Assembly: GCF_000828055.2 (NCBI RefSeq)
Contig: NZ_CP010523.2
Span: 4,774,001 to 4,838,000, forward strand
Length of the DNA: 64,000 nt
Reading direction: 5' to 3'
DNA from: Klebsiella variicola
GTDB taxonomy: Bacteria; Pseudomonadota; Gammaproteobacteria; Enterobacterales; Enterobacteriaceae
In this document: one piece after another, positions 9,363-18,900 of the stretch
Layout of the letters: the number at the start of each line of letters is the position of its first letter
Numbering within the stretch: the stretch's first letter is position 1
Program-made: the position numbers and the translations under genes
Notes under the pieces: model-generated
The model's input: the letters and a program-made list of their open reading frames with translations, nothing else
Told to the model about the DNA's origin: nothing
Databases searched by the model: none

Positions 9363-9875
9363 ATGCAATTAGATGAACAACGCCTGCGTTTTCGCGATGC
9401 CATGGCTAGCCTGTCGGCGGCGGTGAACGTTGTCACCACCGCAGGTGAAGCCGGCCGCTGCGGCATTACCGCCACGGCGGTTTGCTCGGTGACGGATACG
9501 CCGCCATCGGTGATGGTGTGTATCAACGCCAACAGTGCGATGAACCCGGTGTTTCAGGGTAACGGCAAGTTGTGCATCAACGTGCTGAACCACGAACAGG
9601 AAATCATGGCCCGTCATTTCGCCGGGATGACCGGGGTGACGATGGAAGAGCGGTTCGCCCTCAGCGGCTGGCAGCAGGGCGCGCTCGGGCAGCCGGTGCT
9701 GAAGGGCTCGCTGGCCAGCCTCGAAGGCGAAATTAGCCAGGTGCAAACCATCGGCACCCACCTGGTGTATCTGGTGGAGATCCGCAATATTACCCTGAGC
9801 CCGCAAGGGCACGGCCTGATTTACTTTAAACGCCGTTTCCACCCGGTGATGATGGAAATGGAAGTGGCGGTGTAA
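9363..9875 (+). CDS. hpaC: 4-hydroxyphenylacetate 3-monooxygenase, reductase component
   Basis: This NADH:flavin oxidoreductase (170 aa) supplies FADH2 to HpaB. It belongs to the short flavin reductase family: ATAVCSVTDTPPSVMVCIN near residue 38, LCINVLNHEQEIMARHFAG near 72, and a C-terminal GLIYFKRRFHPV. It is the last hpa gene; immediately downstream is a hairpin and then the end of the CDI island on the opposite strand. Confidence 0.96.
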   Translation: MQLDEQRLRFRDAMASLSAAVNVVTTAGEAGRCGITATAVCSVTDTPPSVMVCINANSAMNPVFQGNGKLCINVLNHEQEIMARHFAGMTGVTMEERFALSGWQQGALGQPVLKGSLASLEGEISQVQTIGTHLVYLVEIRNITLSPQGHGLIYFKRRFHPVMMEMEVAV

Positions 9876-9888
9876 TGGCCTCGCCTGC

Positions 9889-9912
9889 CTCTCCCCGGAT
9901 AACGGGGAGGGG
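9889..9912. terminator. GC-rich hairpin between hpaC and the CDI island
   Basis: Arms CCTCTCCCCG and CGGGGAGGGG around a GATAA loop, ten pairs with one G-T. It lies between two converging units (hpaBC and the CDI remnants). There is no clear T-run, so it may be a weak terminator or a REP relic. Confidence 0.5.
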
Positions 9913-9927
9913 CTACATAGATTCGCG

Positions 9928-10063
9928 TTAGCGTTCCTGCTGGGCAAACTGTGTCAGCGCCGCCTTCTGGTACTTTCCGCCCGTATCGTAGTCCGTCGTC
10001 GCCGTCCGGCTCACCTGCGCGCTGATTTGCTCCTCGCTCGGATGGGGATTCCCTCCCGCTACC
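9928..10063 (-). pseudogene. Third, shortest copy of the CdiA pre-toxin region (remnant, copy C)
   Basis: On the minus strand this reads ...SEEQISAQVSRTATTDYDTGGKYQKAALTQFAQQER and stops at 9928. Bases 9963-10063 match 10996-11096 with no gaps (constant offset 1033) and about five differences, four of them clustered at 10042-10046. The remnant has no start and is out of frame with the immunity gene that runs into it. The tail after KYQK differs from both other copies. It looks like the scar of another cdiA-derived module that lost everything up to the pre-toxin domain. Confidence 0.8.
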
Positions 10064-10310
10064 TATTACGATTTTTCTTGTAGCCCTGGTAATAAATCCA
10101 CCAACAACCAGTAGCTATCAACGCCCCTGTGAAACATGCAGCTTTTGTATACTTCCATGTATCACTCCAAATCAGCTCAAATGGGATGTGGTAAACCAAT
10201 AAGAGGTAACCTCTAATGAGCACGTATATAATTAAAAACAATACGATCATTGCTACATTGCAAGCAAAAAATAGATAGAAAAAAATAAAGAACCAAGATT
10301 TTCTATTCAT
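10059..10310 (-). CDS. Predicted CDI immunity protein, orphan module 4 (two membrane segments)
   Basis: This 83-aa protein has two strongly hydrophobic segments (about residues 7-40 and 55-72) and a basic tail, matching an inner-membrane immunity protein against a membrane-acting CdiA toxin. It starts inside the stop of the orphan toxin gene (ATGA overlap), the usual toxin/immunity coupling. The second helix carries the pattern K-A-x3-GA-x-IA-x-GCWWIYY, shared in outline with the immunity genes at 11486 and 12366. Its TAG stop lies in the pre-toxin remnant that follows, so the natural C-terminus may have been lost. Base composition is much more AT-rich than the flanking core genes. Confidence 0.7.
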   Translation of the reverse strand: MNRKSWFFIFFYLFFACNVAMIVLFLIIYVLIRGYLLLVYHIPFELIWSDTWKYTKAACFTGALIATGCWWIYYQGYKKNRNR

Positions 10311-11326
10311 TTTTGGTTCCCTTTTTGGAATTTCACACCTGTTTTACCCGCTTGATCATTGAGGATCTCTGTCACCGCACTACCCGAGGCATTACCAGCA
10401 ATACCAGGTACTGGATTAATCGGCAGCGGTTTGGATATTCCCATCCCGACATCTGTCCAGATCCAGTCTTTCCATGGCTTCATCGGGTTGTAAATTTTAT
10501 CCATAGGCAGCTCAATGAGTTTTCCTGCACCATAACCCACTCCAGAGGCCAAACCATTACTTAAGCCACCTGTAAAAGGATTATCCCCTTTCAGATAGCT
10601 GGATATTGCACCACCTGCCGCATTCCATCCCACAGTTCCTAACCAACCAGTTTTTGAGGTTGCTGCTCCAACCCAAGTCGCTATCAACGCATCTATGTAA
10701 TTCACTTCACTAGTCGTGGCATATTGTATTGCAGTATTGGCTCCGCCACTGATGGCAGCTGTTACCAAAGCCCCCTTAGGCAATATGCCTAACCCAACAG
10801 TATCTGCCAGATGGGCTGATACTACTGCATTCCCTTCTGCCACATCTTCAGCAAGTTTTCCTTTACAGTCTGTATCGCAGTCTGGCGTCTGCCTGTGAAT
10901 GATTTCCGCCACATACGGACTCACTGCGCCACTCGCCGCCTGCGCCAGGTTGCCCCCCGCCAGACCCTGCATCGCCGCCGTTACCGCCTGCGCCACCTTC
11001 TGGTACTTTCCGCCCGTATCGTAGTCCGCCGTCGCCGTCCGGCTCACCTGCGCGCTGATTTGCTCCTCGCTCGGACTGCCATTCCCTCCCGCTACCAGCT
11101 TCGCCCGCGCCGCTGCCCGCGCCGCCGGGTCGCTCTGCGCCGCCTGCGCGTTCAGCTTGCCCTGCGTCACCAGCACATCACTCACCTGGCGCCCGATTTC
11201 ACCTGTCTTCTGCGCCGTCGCCAGACGGTTTTGCTCTTTCTCCTGATCAAATATCGGACTCAGCGTCTGGTTCGCATGCGCCGCATCCCGGCTTAACCCC
11301 GTCACGTCCTGCTGCTGACTCGCCAT
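10307..11326 (-). CDS. Orphan CdiA pre-toxin/toxin fragment, module 4
   Basis: This 339-aa frame begins at an ATG inside the CdiA reading frame. Residues 1-143 are almost identical to the main CdiA pre-toxin region (QQQDVTGLSRDAAHANQ to SPYVAEIIH). After that point it diverges, lacks the VENN motif, and continues as a glycine-rich toxin-like domain (GTVGWNAAGGAISSYLKGDNPF, SGVGYGAGK) related to the C-termini of CdiA and module 3. Reading upstream, the CdiA frame stays open for 29 more codons to a TAG at 11414-11416, with EGTLVICD matching EGSIVIRD of CdiA. There is no signal peptide or transport domain, so it cannot be delivered as encoded. It is either a silent donor cassette or a decayed gene. 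Confidence 0.78.
   Translation of the reverse strand: MASQQQDVTGLSRDAAHANQTLSPIFDQEKEQNRLATAQKTGEIGRQVSDVLVTQGKLNAQAAQSDPAARAAARAKLVAGGNGSPSEEQISAQVSRTATADYDTGGKYQKVAQAVTAAMQGLAGGNLAQAASGAVSPYVAEIIHRQTPDCDTDCKGKLAEDVAEGNAVVSAHLADTVGLGILPKGALVTAAISGGANTAIQYATTSEVNYIDALIATWVGAATSKTGWLGTVGWNAAGGAISSYLKGDNPFTGGLSNGLASGVGYGAGKLIELPMDKIYNPMKPWKDWIWTDVGMGISKPLPINPVPGIAGNASGSAVTEILNDQAGKTGVKFQKGNQK
10893..11322. repeat. Direct repeat copy B of the CdiA pre-toxin coding region
   Basis: This 430-bp block matches copy A at 13892-14321 with a constant offset of 2999 and no indels, and roughly ten base differences by eye. Both copies are read in the same CdiA frame on the minus strand, so recombination between them would make an in-frame fusion. 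Confidence 0.88.
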
Positions 11327-11485
11327 ATCGCAGATGACGAGGGTTCCTTCAGGAACGGGCTGTGGATAAGGTCTGATAAAACGATCCCGCCGCGATGGCC
11401 GGGCTCGCTTATGCTATGTCTGAACTGCTAATCTTCATACCCCAGAGCAAATACGCAGGAGAATTTTGGGGAAGAGCGATCTGTA

Positions 11486-11725
11486 TTACCTAAACTTGGG
11501 AATAAAGTAATACATTAACCAAACACCAAAACCTGCAATAAACCCACCGAAGGCACCAGCTTTAATAAATAATAGCGCTCGCATAAAATTAACATCCCAT
11601 GTCCCTGTCAAGAAAAAAACATAGGCTATAAATACAAACTGTAAAACTAGTGCACACAAAGAGATAACCAATGTGTGGAGGCCTACGATCATGGAAAAAA
11701 CTTTTAATTCATTGTATATATTCAC
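11486..11725 (-). CDS. Predicted CDI immunity protein, orphan module 3 (two membrane segments)
   Basis: This 79-aa protein has a GTG start one base after the stop of the orphan toxin gene. Two hydrophobic helices (about residues 13-38 and 49-72) end with KAGAFGGFIAGFGVWLMYY and a basic tail, the same plan as the immunity proteins at 10059 and 12366. Most likely it protects the inner membrane against the module 3 toxin. The gene is AT-rich. About 160 bp of sequence of unclear origin separates it from module 4. Confidence 0.72.
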   Translation of the reverse strand: MNIYNELKVFSMIVGLHTLVISLCALVLQFVFIAYVFFLTGTWDVNFMRALLFIKAGAFGGFIAGFGVWLMYYFIPKFR

Positions 11726-11726
11726 A

Positions 11727-12344
11727 TTAATCCTCGTTCAATATATCAATGAGTTTAGAGCCGCCCTGACTTCCCATCTCAGTAGCTAACGCTGCACCAC
11801 TGTTACCAGATATACCGGGTAATGAGCTCAACTGCATTGGTTTACTTACCCCCATCCCCATATCAATCCACTCGTAATTTTTCCATGCAGGATTAACCCA
11901 TTTATCTAATGAAATTTTGGCAACTTTACCTATTCCATAACCGATACCCGAAGCGGCACCACTTATTACGCCACCTTTAAATGGATCATCACCGTTCAGA
12001 TAGCTGGATGTTGCACCACCTGCCGCATTCCAGCCCACAGTTCCCCAGACTCCCGTATTTGCAGTAAATGCTCCAACATAAGTCGCGATTAATACATCAG
12101 TTGGATTAACCGTTCCATTAATCGCATACTGAATACCTGCATTTGCCGTTCCGCCTATCGCGCCAGTAATCTGCATTCCTCCCGGCAGATAGATTAGCCC
12201 CGCTGAAGCCAACGCACCTGCATAAGCTTTATTCTCAGCAATTCCTCGCTGGCAGGCTTCACCAGACGGGTTATCTGCGCATGAGAGAACATCTGCGCCA
12301 TGCTCTCTGGCTTTCTCACCCTGGCCCCATTCGTTCCCACCCAT
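11727..12344 (-). CDS. Orphan CdiA-CT toxin, module 3, headed by an in-frame VENN motif
   Basis: The 205-aa frame starts at ATG 12344, but the same frame reads V-E-N-N-L just before it (12359-12345), so the unit is a bare CdiA-CT beginning at VENN. It has the Cys pair DVLSCADNPSGEACQ, a glycine-rich hydrophobic stretch, GTVGWNAAGGATSSYLNGDDPF and SGIGYGIGK, all aligning with the CdiA C-terminus. The last 70 residues are unique (IDMGMGVSKPMQLSSLPGISGN). The in-frame stop three codons before VENN is the stop of the preceding immunity gene. There is no start or export signal of its own, which is typical of orphan CT/immunity cassettes. Confidence 0.78.
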   Translation of the reverse strand: MGGNEWGQGEKAREHGADVLSCADNPSGEACQRGIAENKAYAGALASAGLIYLPGGMQITGAIGGTANAGIQYAINGTVNPTDVLIATYVGAFTANTGVWGTVGWNAAGGATSSYLNGDDPFKGGVISGAASGIGYGIGKVAKISLDKWVNPAWKNYEWIDMGMGVSKPMQLSSLPGISGNSGAALATEMGSQGGSKLIDILNED

Positions 12345-12365
12345 CAGGTTATTCTCAACAACAGC

Positions 12366-12611
12366 TTACTTATTTAACATTCGCTTTCTATAAGACAAGT
12401 AATAGGAAAGCCATAGACATATCCCGACAAAAAAACCTATAACTGCCATTTTGAGAGCAACATACACTTGTTCATAGCCAAAGAAATCAACATCAAATCC
12501 AGGTACAAGGATCCACTGAAATACCAGACTCAGCATGAACATAGTGGCGGGAACAGCTGTACAGGAATAAAAAAATAACAATACTAATTGCCATGTTGGT
12601 ACTTTCATCAT
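12366..12611 (-). CDS. Predicted CDI immunity protein without a toxin gene, module 2
   Basis: This 81-aa protein has two hydrophobic segments (about residues 9-37 and 50-72) ending MAVIGFFVGICLWLSYYLSYRKR, very like the module 3 and module 4 immunity proteins. Its start ATG overlaps the stop (ATGA) of a 20-odd-codon leftover of a toxin C-terminus, while the body of that toxin is gone. It ends in TAA, followed after two codons by the VENN of module 3 in the same frame. An immunity gene kept after loss of its toxin would protect against kin that still carry the toxin. Confidence 0.72.
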   Translation of the reverse strand: MMKVPTWQLVLLFFYSCTAVPATMFMLSLVFQWILVPGFDVDFFGYEQVYVALKMAVIGFFVGICLWLSYYLSYRKRMLNK

Positions 12612-12693
12612 TTCTCTTCCTCCCCATTTTTATCACTCGTAGCATAATTGGAAAGACCAGAAACGGTTGCAGACTCAGCGCATTATTCTCCAC
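12608..12693 (-). pseudogene. Toxin deletion scar between cdiI and the module 2 immunity gene
   Basis: On the minus strand, GTGGAGAATAAT (VENN) begins on the last base of the cdiI stop codon. It is followed after a short stretch, in another frame, by the end of a toxin: AESATVSGLSNYATSDKNG then three Glu, Lys and stop. The stop overlaps the next start codon as ATGA. Head and tail of a CdiA-CT are therefore present but nearly the whole toxin is deleted and the two ends are out of frame. Confidence 0.75.
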
Positions 12694-12911
12694 TAAAATC
12701 CTTTAATCTTAAAAAGACGACATAAAACGATCCCTGCACCAATAATGCAGCCACCACCAAAACCTACTTTCAGATTATGCAGAGCTTCAGAGGAAGAAAA
12801 ACTGAAGCTACCCTGTATGACATAATCAACAATAAGTAAGGACACATAAGCCAGTTCGGCCATGAGAATCCCCGCCACCACAGAGAAGATAAAAAAGAGA
12901 ACATTAATCAT
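12693..12911 (-). CDS. cdiI: CdiI, predicted immunity protein for the main CdiA
   Basis: This 72-aa protein has two hydrophobic segments (residues 3-32 and 47-64), a predicted inner-membrane hairpin. It overlaps the 3' end of cdiA by eight bases, the expected position for the cognate immunity gene. The second helix VGFGGGCIIGAGIVLCRLFK keeps the small-residue spacing of the other three immunity proteins but lacks their aromatic WxxYY end, in keeping with specificity for a different toxin tail. No database match was made; the call rests on position, size and topology. Confidence 0.75.
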   Translation of the reverse strand: MINVLFFIFSVVAGILMAELAYVSLLIVDYVIQGSFSFSSSEALHNLKVGFGGGCIIGAGIVLCRLFKIKGF

Positions 12912-15900
12912 TTTTTCTCTCCCCCATAGAATCCGCGCGCTTCTCTATACCTTTACCTGTTATTTCCGAGAAGAATGAACCACCAAAATCACCAAAAGCC
13001 CCAGGAACGCGGCTCGGAGTCATTTCCTTCGAAATACCAAAATCCCCCTTAATTTCAGTAAACTGCCTCAATTCAGCGTTAAACTTCGGATCCCAGCCTC
13101 CTTTCCACCAGTTTGCCCCGGCATTAACACCCCATGAGAGTCCTTTACCAATGCCATAGCCAATACCCGAACCGGCACCATTGATAAGCGCACCAGACAG
13201 TGGATCTTTGTCATCTATCCAGTTGCCCAGCGCACCACCTGCGGCATTCCAGCCTACCGTACCTGCCAGACCATTCCCCATACTGAGCACGTTTACCCAG
13301 CCAGCAATAGTCGCATTTGCCGGATCTATCGTGCCATCTGCCAGATAACTGATACCGGCATTTGCACTTGCTCCCAGTCCCCACATTGCCTGAGCACCAC
13401 CTGGTAACAGGGCCACACTACCCGATGCCAGCGCAAGTCCTACCGCATTACGCTCATTTATCGCTTTCTGACATGCCGACCCGCCTGGGTTATCGGAACA
13501 ACTCGCCATATCGATGCCGTGCTGGCGCAACCATGCCGCCTGCGCATCTTCACTGCCGCTCAGTAAGTTATTCTCCACCGCATTCTTCCCGGCCTGCGCA
13601 CCCGCCACCGCATCCGCGCTGCTGCCTCCGCTAAGCCCCCCCATCAGTCCCGCCGCCAGCGTACTCAGCGCGCTTATCGTCGACTTCTGCTCATCCGACA
13701 GCTCTTCTGTCTTAACACCCGGATAATATTCCGCCGCTATCCAGCGCCCCAGCAGCTCGCCACTCACTGCGCCTGCCGCTCCCGCCAGCGCGCTGTTATT
13801 TCCCGATGCCGCCGCTATCGCTCCCCACACCGCGTGCGCCATCGCATTGGCTTCCACATTCACCTTGCCCGTCGCGCTGTCCGTCGTCTGGCTGTGAATG
13901 ATTTCCGCCACATACGGGCTCACTGCGCCACTCGCCGCCTGCGCCAGGTCGCCCCCCGCCAGACCCTGCATCGCCGCCGTTACCGCCTGCGCCACCTTCT
14001 GGTACTTTCCGCCCGTATCGTAGTCCGCCGTCGCCGTTCGGCTCACCTGCGCGTTGATTTTCTCCTCGCTCGGACTGCCATTCCCTCCCGCTACCAGCTT
14101 CGCCCGCGCCGCTGCCCGCGCCGCCGGGTCGCTCTGCGCCGCCTGCGCGTTCAGCTTGCCCTGCGTCACCAGCACATCACTCACCTGGCGCCCGATTTCA
14201 CCTGTCTTCTGCGCTGTCGCCAGACGGTTCTGCTCTTTCTCCTTATCAAATATCGGACTCAGCGTCTGGTTCGCATGCGCCGCATCCCGGCTTAACCCCG
14301 TCACGTCCTGCTGCTGATTCGCGCCGTCGCGGATAACGATACTGCCCTCGCTCACCGCCGACCGCGTCAGCGAACTGTCGCTGCCGCTGCCGTTCGCCCC
14401 CATCAGCAGACCGCTGGCTGCATTCCCGAGGAACTGCCCCGCCACGCTACCGCTCGTGCTCACTCCCTCGCTCTGCTGCTCCACGCTGTACTCGGCATAG
14501 TTTTTAATATCCCGGAAACCCAGCGTCCCGGTATCCAGCCGGTTCAGCTCCGCCGCCGCCGTGCTCGCCAGCACGCTGCCGTTCAGCTGCGTATGCCCGC
14601 CCACCTTCACATCAAAACCGCCCTCGCCGGCAAAAATCCCCGTCTGCGCCTCCACCGACGCCCAGGTGCTGTGCATTTTGCTCTGGCTCAGGTTAAGAGA
14701 CCCCGAACCGCCGCCCATGCTGCCGCTCGCCCCCACGCTGCCGCTACGCTGCTTCGAATCGTAGTTATCGCTGTCCTGCTCGCTGCTCAGCGTCAGGTTA
14801 CGCCCGACGTCCATTGTCACCTGATGGCCGCTCACCTGCGCCCCGGTCAGCGTCGTATCGCGACCGCTGACGATAGTCACCCGCTCACCGGCGCTGAGGG
14901 TCGTTTCGTTATGCGTCAGGCTGTTACCCTTCTCGTGGCCCTTCCCGGCGTTGGCGCTGGCGCTGACCGTCAGCCCGTTCGCGCCCTGACCGAAGTTAAT
15001 ACCGACGCCAAACGAACTCCCATGGCTCTCGTTTTTACCGCTCAGGGTGCTGGCGTTCTCCGCAGAGAATAAATTCACATCGCGCGCGGCATTGAGCAAC
15101 GCGCTGCCGCCGGCCTGCAGCTGGCTGCCCTCAACGTTGATATCCGTCTCCGTGGCGATAATGCTGAGATTGTTGCCGGCCATCAGGCTGCTGCCGCGGC
15201 TGGTGTTCTGCGTTTGTCGCTGAGTGGATTTCGAGGACTGGCTACCCCAGGAAAGGTTGACCCCTATCATGCTCTCCGGACTGGAATCCGCAGTCTGCAT
15301 CTGCGATGCCTGATACGCCTGTACGCCCGATAATGCCGACTGCAGCCCGCTCAGCGCGGCGAGACGGCCATTGCTCTCGGTGCTGGCCTGGTTGGCGCTG
15401 GAAACCGCGGTATTAATGGCGCTGCCCACCATCCCGGATAACGCCAGCGTCAGGCCGCTGGTTTTCTGCTCCACGGTATGGGTCTGGGTGCTCTGGTTTT
15501 CCGCTGCCAGAATATTCACGGTTTTACCGGTCAACGCCATATTGTTGCCGGCCACCAGGTCAGATCCCTGAACCGTCAATACATTACCGGCGCTCAGGCT
15601 CAAGTTGCCCTGTGAGCTTCCGACGGTACTGGCGGCGCTACTCAACGCCGTCGTCACATCGGTGGCTTTCAGCGACGAACTGCCGACGCTGAAGCCGACG
15701 CCGCCGGTGCCGGAAAAGCCGCTATGTTTCTCTTTACGTAGATGGTTTTCCTGGCGACGCTCCTCGGCGGTGGTGATGGTCAGGTTACGCCCCGCCGCAA
15801 GGTTGACGTCCTGGGTGCCGGCAACACTGCTGCCGGACACCAGCAGGTCGCGCCCGGCCTGCATCACAATACTGTCACCGCTAAAATTGCTGCCGATGGC

Positions 15901-18900
15901 GTTCTGCGCCCACACTTCATCGTGAGTGGTGAGCGAGCGGCGAGCCAGCAGGCCGCTGCTGCTTTGATGGCTGTTTTCCGTCAGGTGCCATGAGGACTCG
16001 CCGCTGCTGAGGTTAATATCATTGCCGGCGGCAACCGTCAGGCTGCTGGTCGCCGTCACGCTGGCGGCGCGGGCATGAATATCGTGGCCTGCGGACAGCG
16101 CCACCGCGCCGCCGTTAATTTGCGTGCCGAGATCGCTACGCTGGGTCAAGGAACGATCGTTGCCTTTCCCCCAGTTTCCGCTTTCGCTATGGGTGGTGGC
16201 GAGCGTCTGCAGATTGAGATCGTTGCCGGCGATAATCTGCGTCTGGCTGCCCGCCGCGCTGTTACTCACCATGCTTGCCGTCAGATTAATGTTATGTAAC
16301 GCCTGCAGCCCCAGCTGGCCGTTTTCATTCTGGACATAAATCCCCGCAGGCCGATCGAGGCTGATGTTACCCGGGCCTCCGCTGAGGGTGCTGGCGCTGT
16401 TGATATCACGCCCGGCTTGCGCGATCAGGCTATCGCCGCCCTGCAGCGTTCCGCCAATATTGTTGATATCAGTACGCGCGTTTAGCGTGAGCTGGTTGCC
16501 GCCGATATAGCCGCTGTTATGAATGTTTTCCGCGGTTAGCTGCGTCACGCCGCGGCTTTGGATGTGCCCGCTGTTGATCACATCACGGCTCACGCTGAAC
16601 GCCACGTTTTCACCGCCGAGCAACGCGCCGCTGCCATCGAGATCGCCCGCTTTAACCCGCGCGTAAACCTGCGGCACCAGCACCTGCTGCACGGAGCCAT
16701 CCGTTAGCGTGACCTCTCTGGCGACCAGCCAGACCATATCGCTGGTCAACAGCGCCATCTGCGCTGGCGTCAGCGCCACCCCGACCGTCAGGTTGTACTG
16801 TTTGGCGAAGGCGACGCCCGCGTCCATCAGTGCCCGATACTGCTCTTCATCGTTACTGTAGCCCTGCAGGTAGCGCCCGCCGCTCAGCTTAACGATCTGC
16901 TCACGTACCAGCCGCTGTTCGTAATAGCCGTCGCCAAGCCGCTTCATCGCCTGATCAATGCCCAGCTGATTTTGCATGTAGTCGCTGGCGAGCCACGCTT
17001 TACCGTTGGTAAAACGCGGATCGGTTTCCACCAGATAGCCTGCTTTAGCCTGCGGATCGATCTGATACAGGCTGCTGACAGGAAGCCGGGTATCCGGCGT
17101 GACGACGCGAATAACCGTTCCATCAGCGTTAACCGGCGTCACTTCCACCAGCCGTCCGGCGGGTAGTTCGCCTGTTTCATCGGCGCGATCGCGCGGATTA
17201 ATCACACCGCTATGGCCATCAATTTGGGTATTGCCCTGCCACTTCATGGTTTGCAAATCGATGGTCTGAACCGTCGGCGTCGGTTCATATTCGCTGCTTT
17301 TTTTCCCCTGGCTGGTTTTGGTGCCGCCAAACGGGCGGCTGGTCTTTTTCTCATACCAACGGGTCTGGGTGCCGACGTCGGTGGTCACCCGTTTACCGGT
17401 CGTGGCGACGTTGTTTAGTTCGCCAATCACGCCACCGAGCGCTCCTCCGGCGATAATCTGGCTATCGTAGTTATTCAGCTTATCGCTGTTGATGATGAGC
17501 TGGCCGCCGGAGAGGATTTTGCCAGGATCGCTTTCCACCACCTGCGTTTCCACAACGGTACGCTGGTACTGGTATTCATAGAACTCATCGCCGCGGCTAC
17601 CGTCCGGCATGATGGCGTCGTGAACGCCGTATTTGTTTTTATAGCTGGTATCGACCAGCGACCAGTCGAAGCGCTGTACCGATCCTTTCAGCGCCGCTTC
17701 ATGGCGCCATGACTGCTCGACCATCACATCTTTCGTCACCAGATGGTCGTTGTAGTTATTGATTTGTTGGATATCGAGCGCCATATCACCGGCGGACTCA
17801 AGCGTTGCGCTGTGGTTATTAAACACTCCCGCCCAGCCGCTGAGCGAACCGTCTTCGGCAAGCTGGCCGCCAATAGCGAGCGTACCGTCGCTGTAGATTA
17901 GCGCGTGATCCTGGTTATTGAGCGTGCCGACGCCCATTGCCAGTGATGCCCGTGCGGCAATCGTCGCCGCCACGCCGTTCTCCGCGGCGTTAGTCAGCGT
18001 TGCCGCCTGCAGCGCGACGGCGTCGCCGTACAGGCGCCCGCTGCCGATATTGGTTAACGTCGTGGCGACAATATGGGTTAAACCACCGTCAATCAGCCCC
18101 CGATTGACCAACTCGCCGCTGACCGTCAAATGGTTCTCGCCAGCGCTGATTTCACCTTCCTGACGGTTATCCAGCTTTGCCGCATAGATATTGAGCGCCC
18201 GGCCGGCGCTGATAACCCCCTGATTAATCAGTCCCAGTCCGGAGAGATTCCACTGCAGGTTGCCGTTGGCGATGACCCTCCCGGCGTTATGAAATGCCTG
18301 ACGCAACGTGAGCGACATATCGCCCTGAGAGAGCACCTCGCCATCGCCGCTGAGGGAATCGGCATCGAGGCTAAGTTTGCTCGCGGCAAGTAACGTTCCG
18401 CCCGTATTAGCCAACGCCAGGTTGACGCCTGCTATTTCCAGAGCGGTGGCGGAGACGATCTGCCCCTGTCGGTTATCCAGCCCCCGGTTGTGAATGGTGA
18501 TGTTGAGATTACCGCCGGACTGCAGTTCTCCCTGCCGGTTATCAACGGTGGCGCTCTGAATACCCAGGGCATCAAAGGCGGTGATTGTGCCCTGCTGGTT
18601 ATCCAGTAAACCGCTCGTCGTCAGGTTGACGCTGCCCCGCTGCGCCGTGCCTATCTGCCCGTGACGATTATTAAGATTTTCAGCCTGTAGTTGGATGTCG
18701 CCGCTGGCGATGATATTCCCCTGCGAGTTATCCACCCCATGGCGCGCAGTGAGCTGAATGTCGCCCTGCGCCGCGCTGATTTTTCCGCCATGGTTGGTCA
18801 GATTGTCGGCGTCAAGCTTGATATTGCCATTTGCGGCAAGAACGCCTTCGCCGTTATCCAGCCCTCCTTCAGCGCTCATGGCCAGGTCGCCCTGCGCCGC

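Noticed and set aside
10307..11326. Module 4 frame as an independent full toxin gene
   Set aside because: Its ATG is an internal CdiA codon, there is no ribosome-binding site of note, no signal peptide and no TPS domain; it is a fragment.
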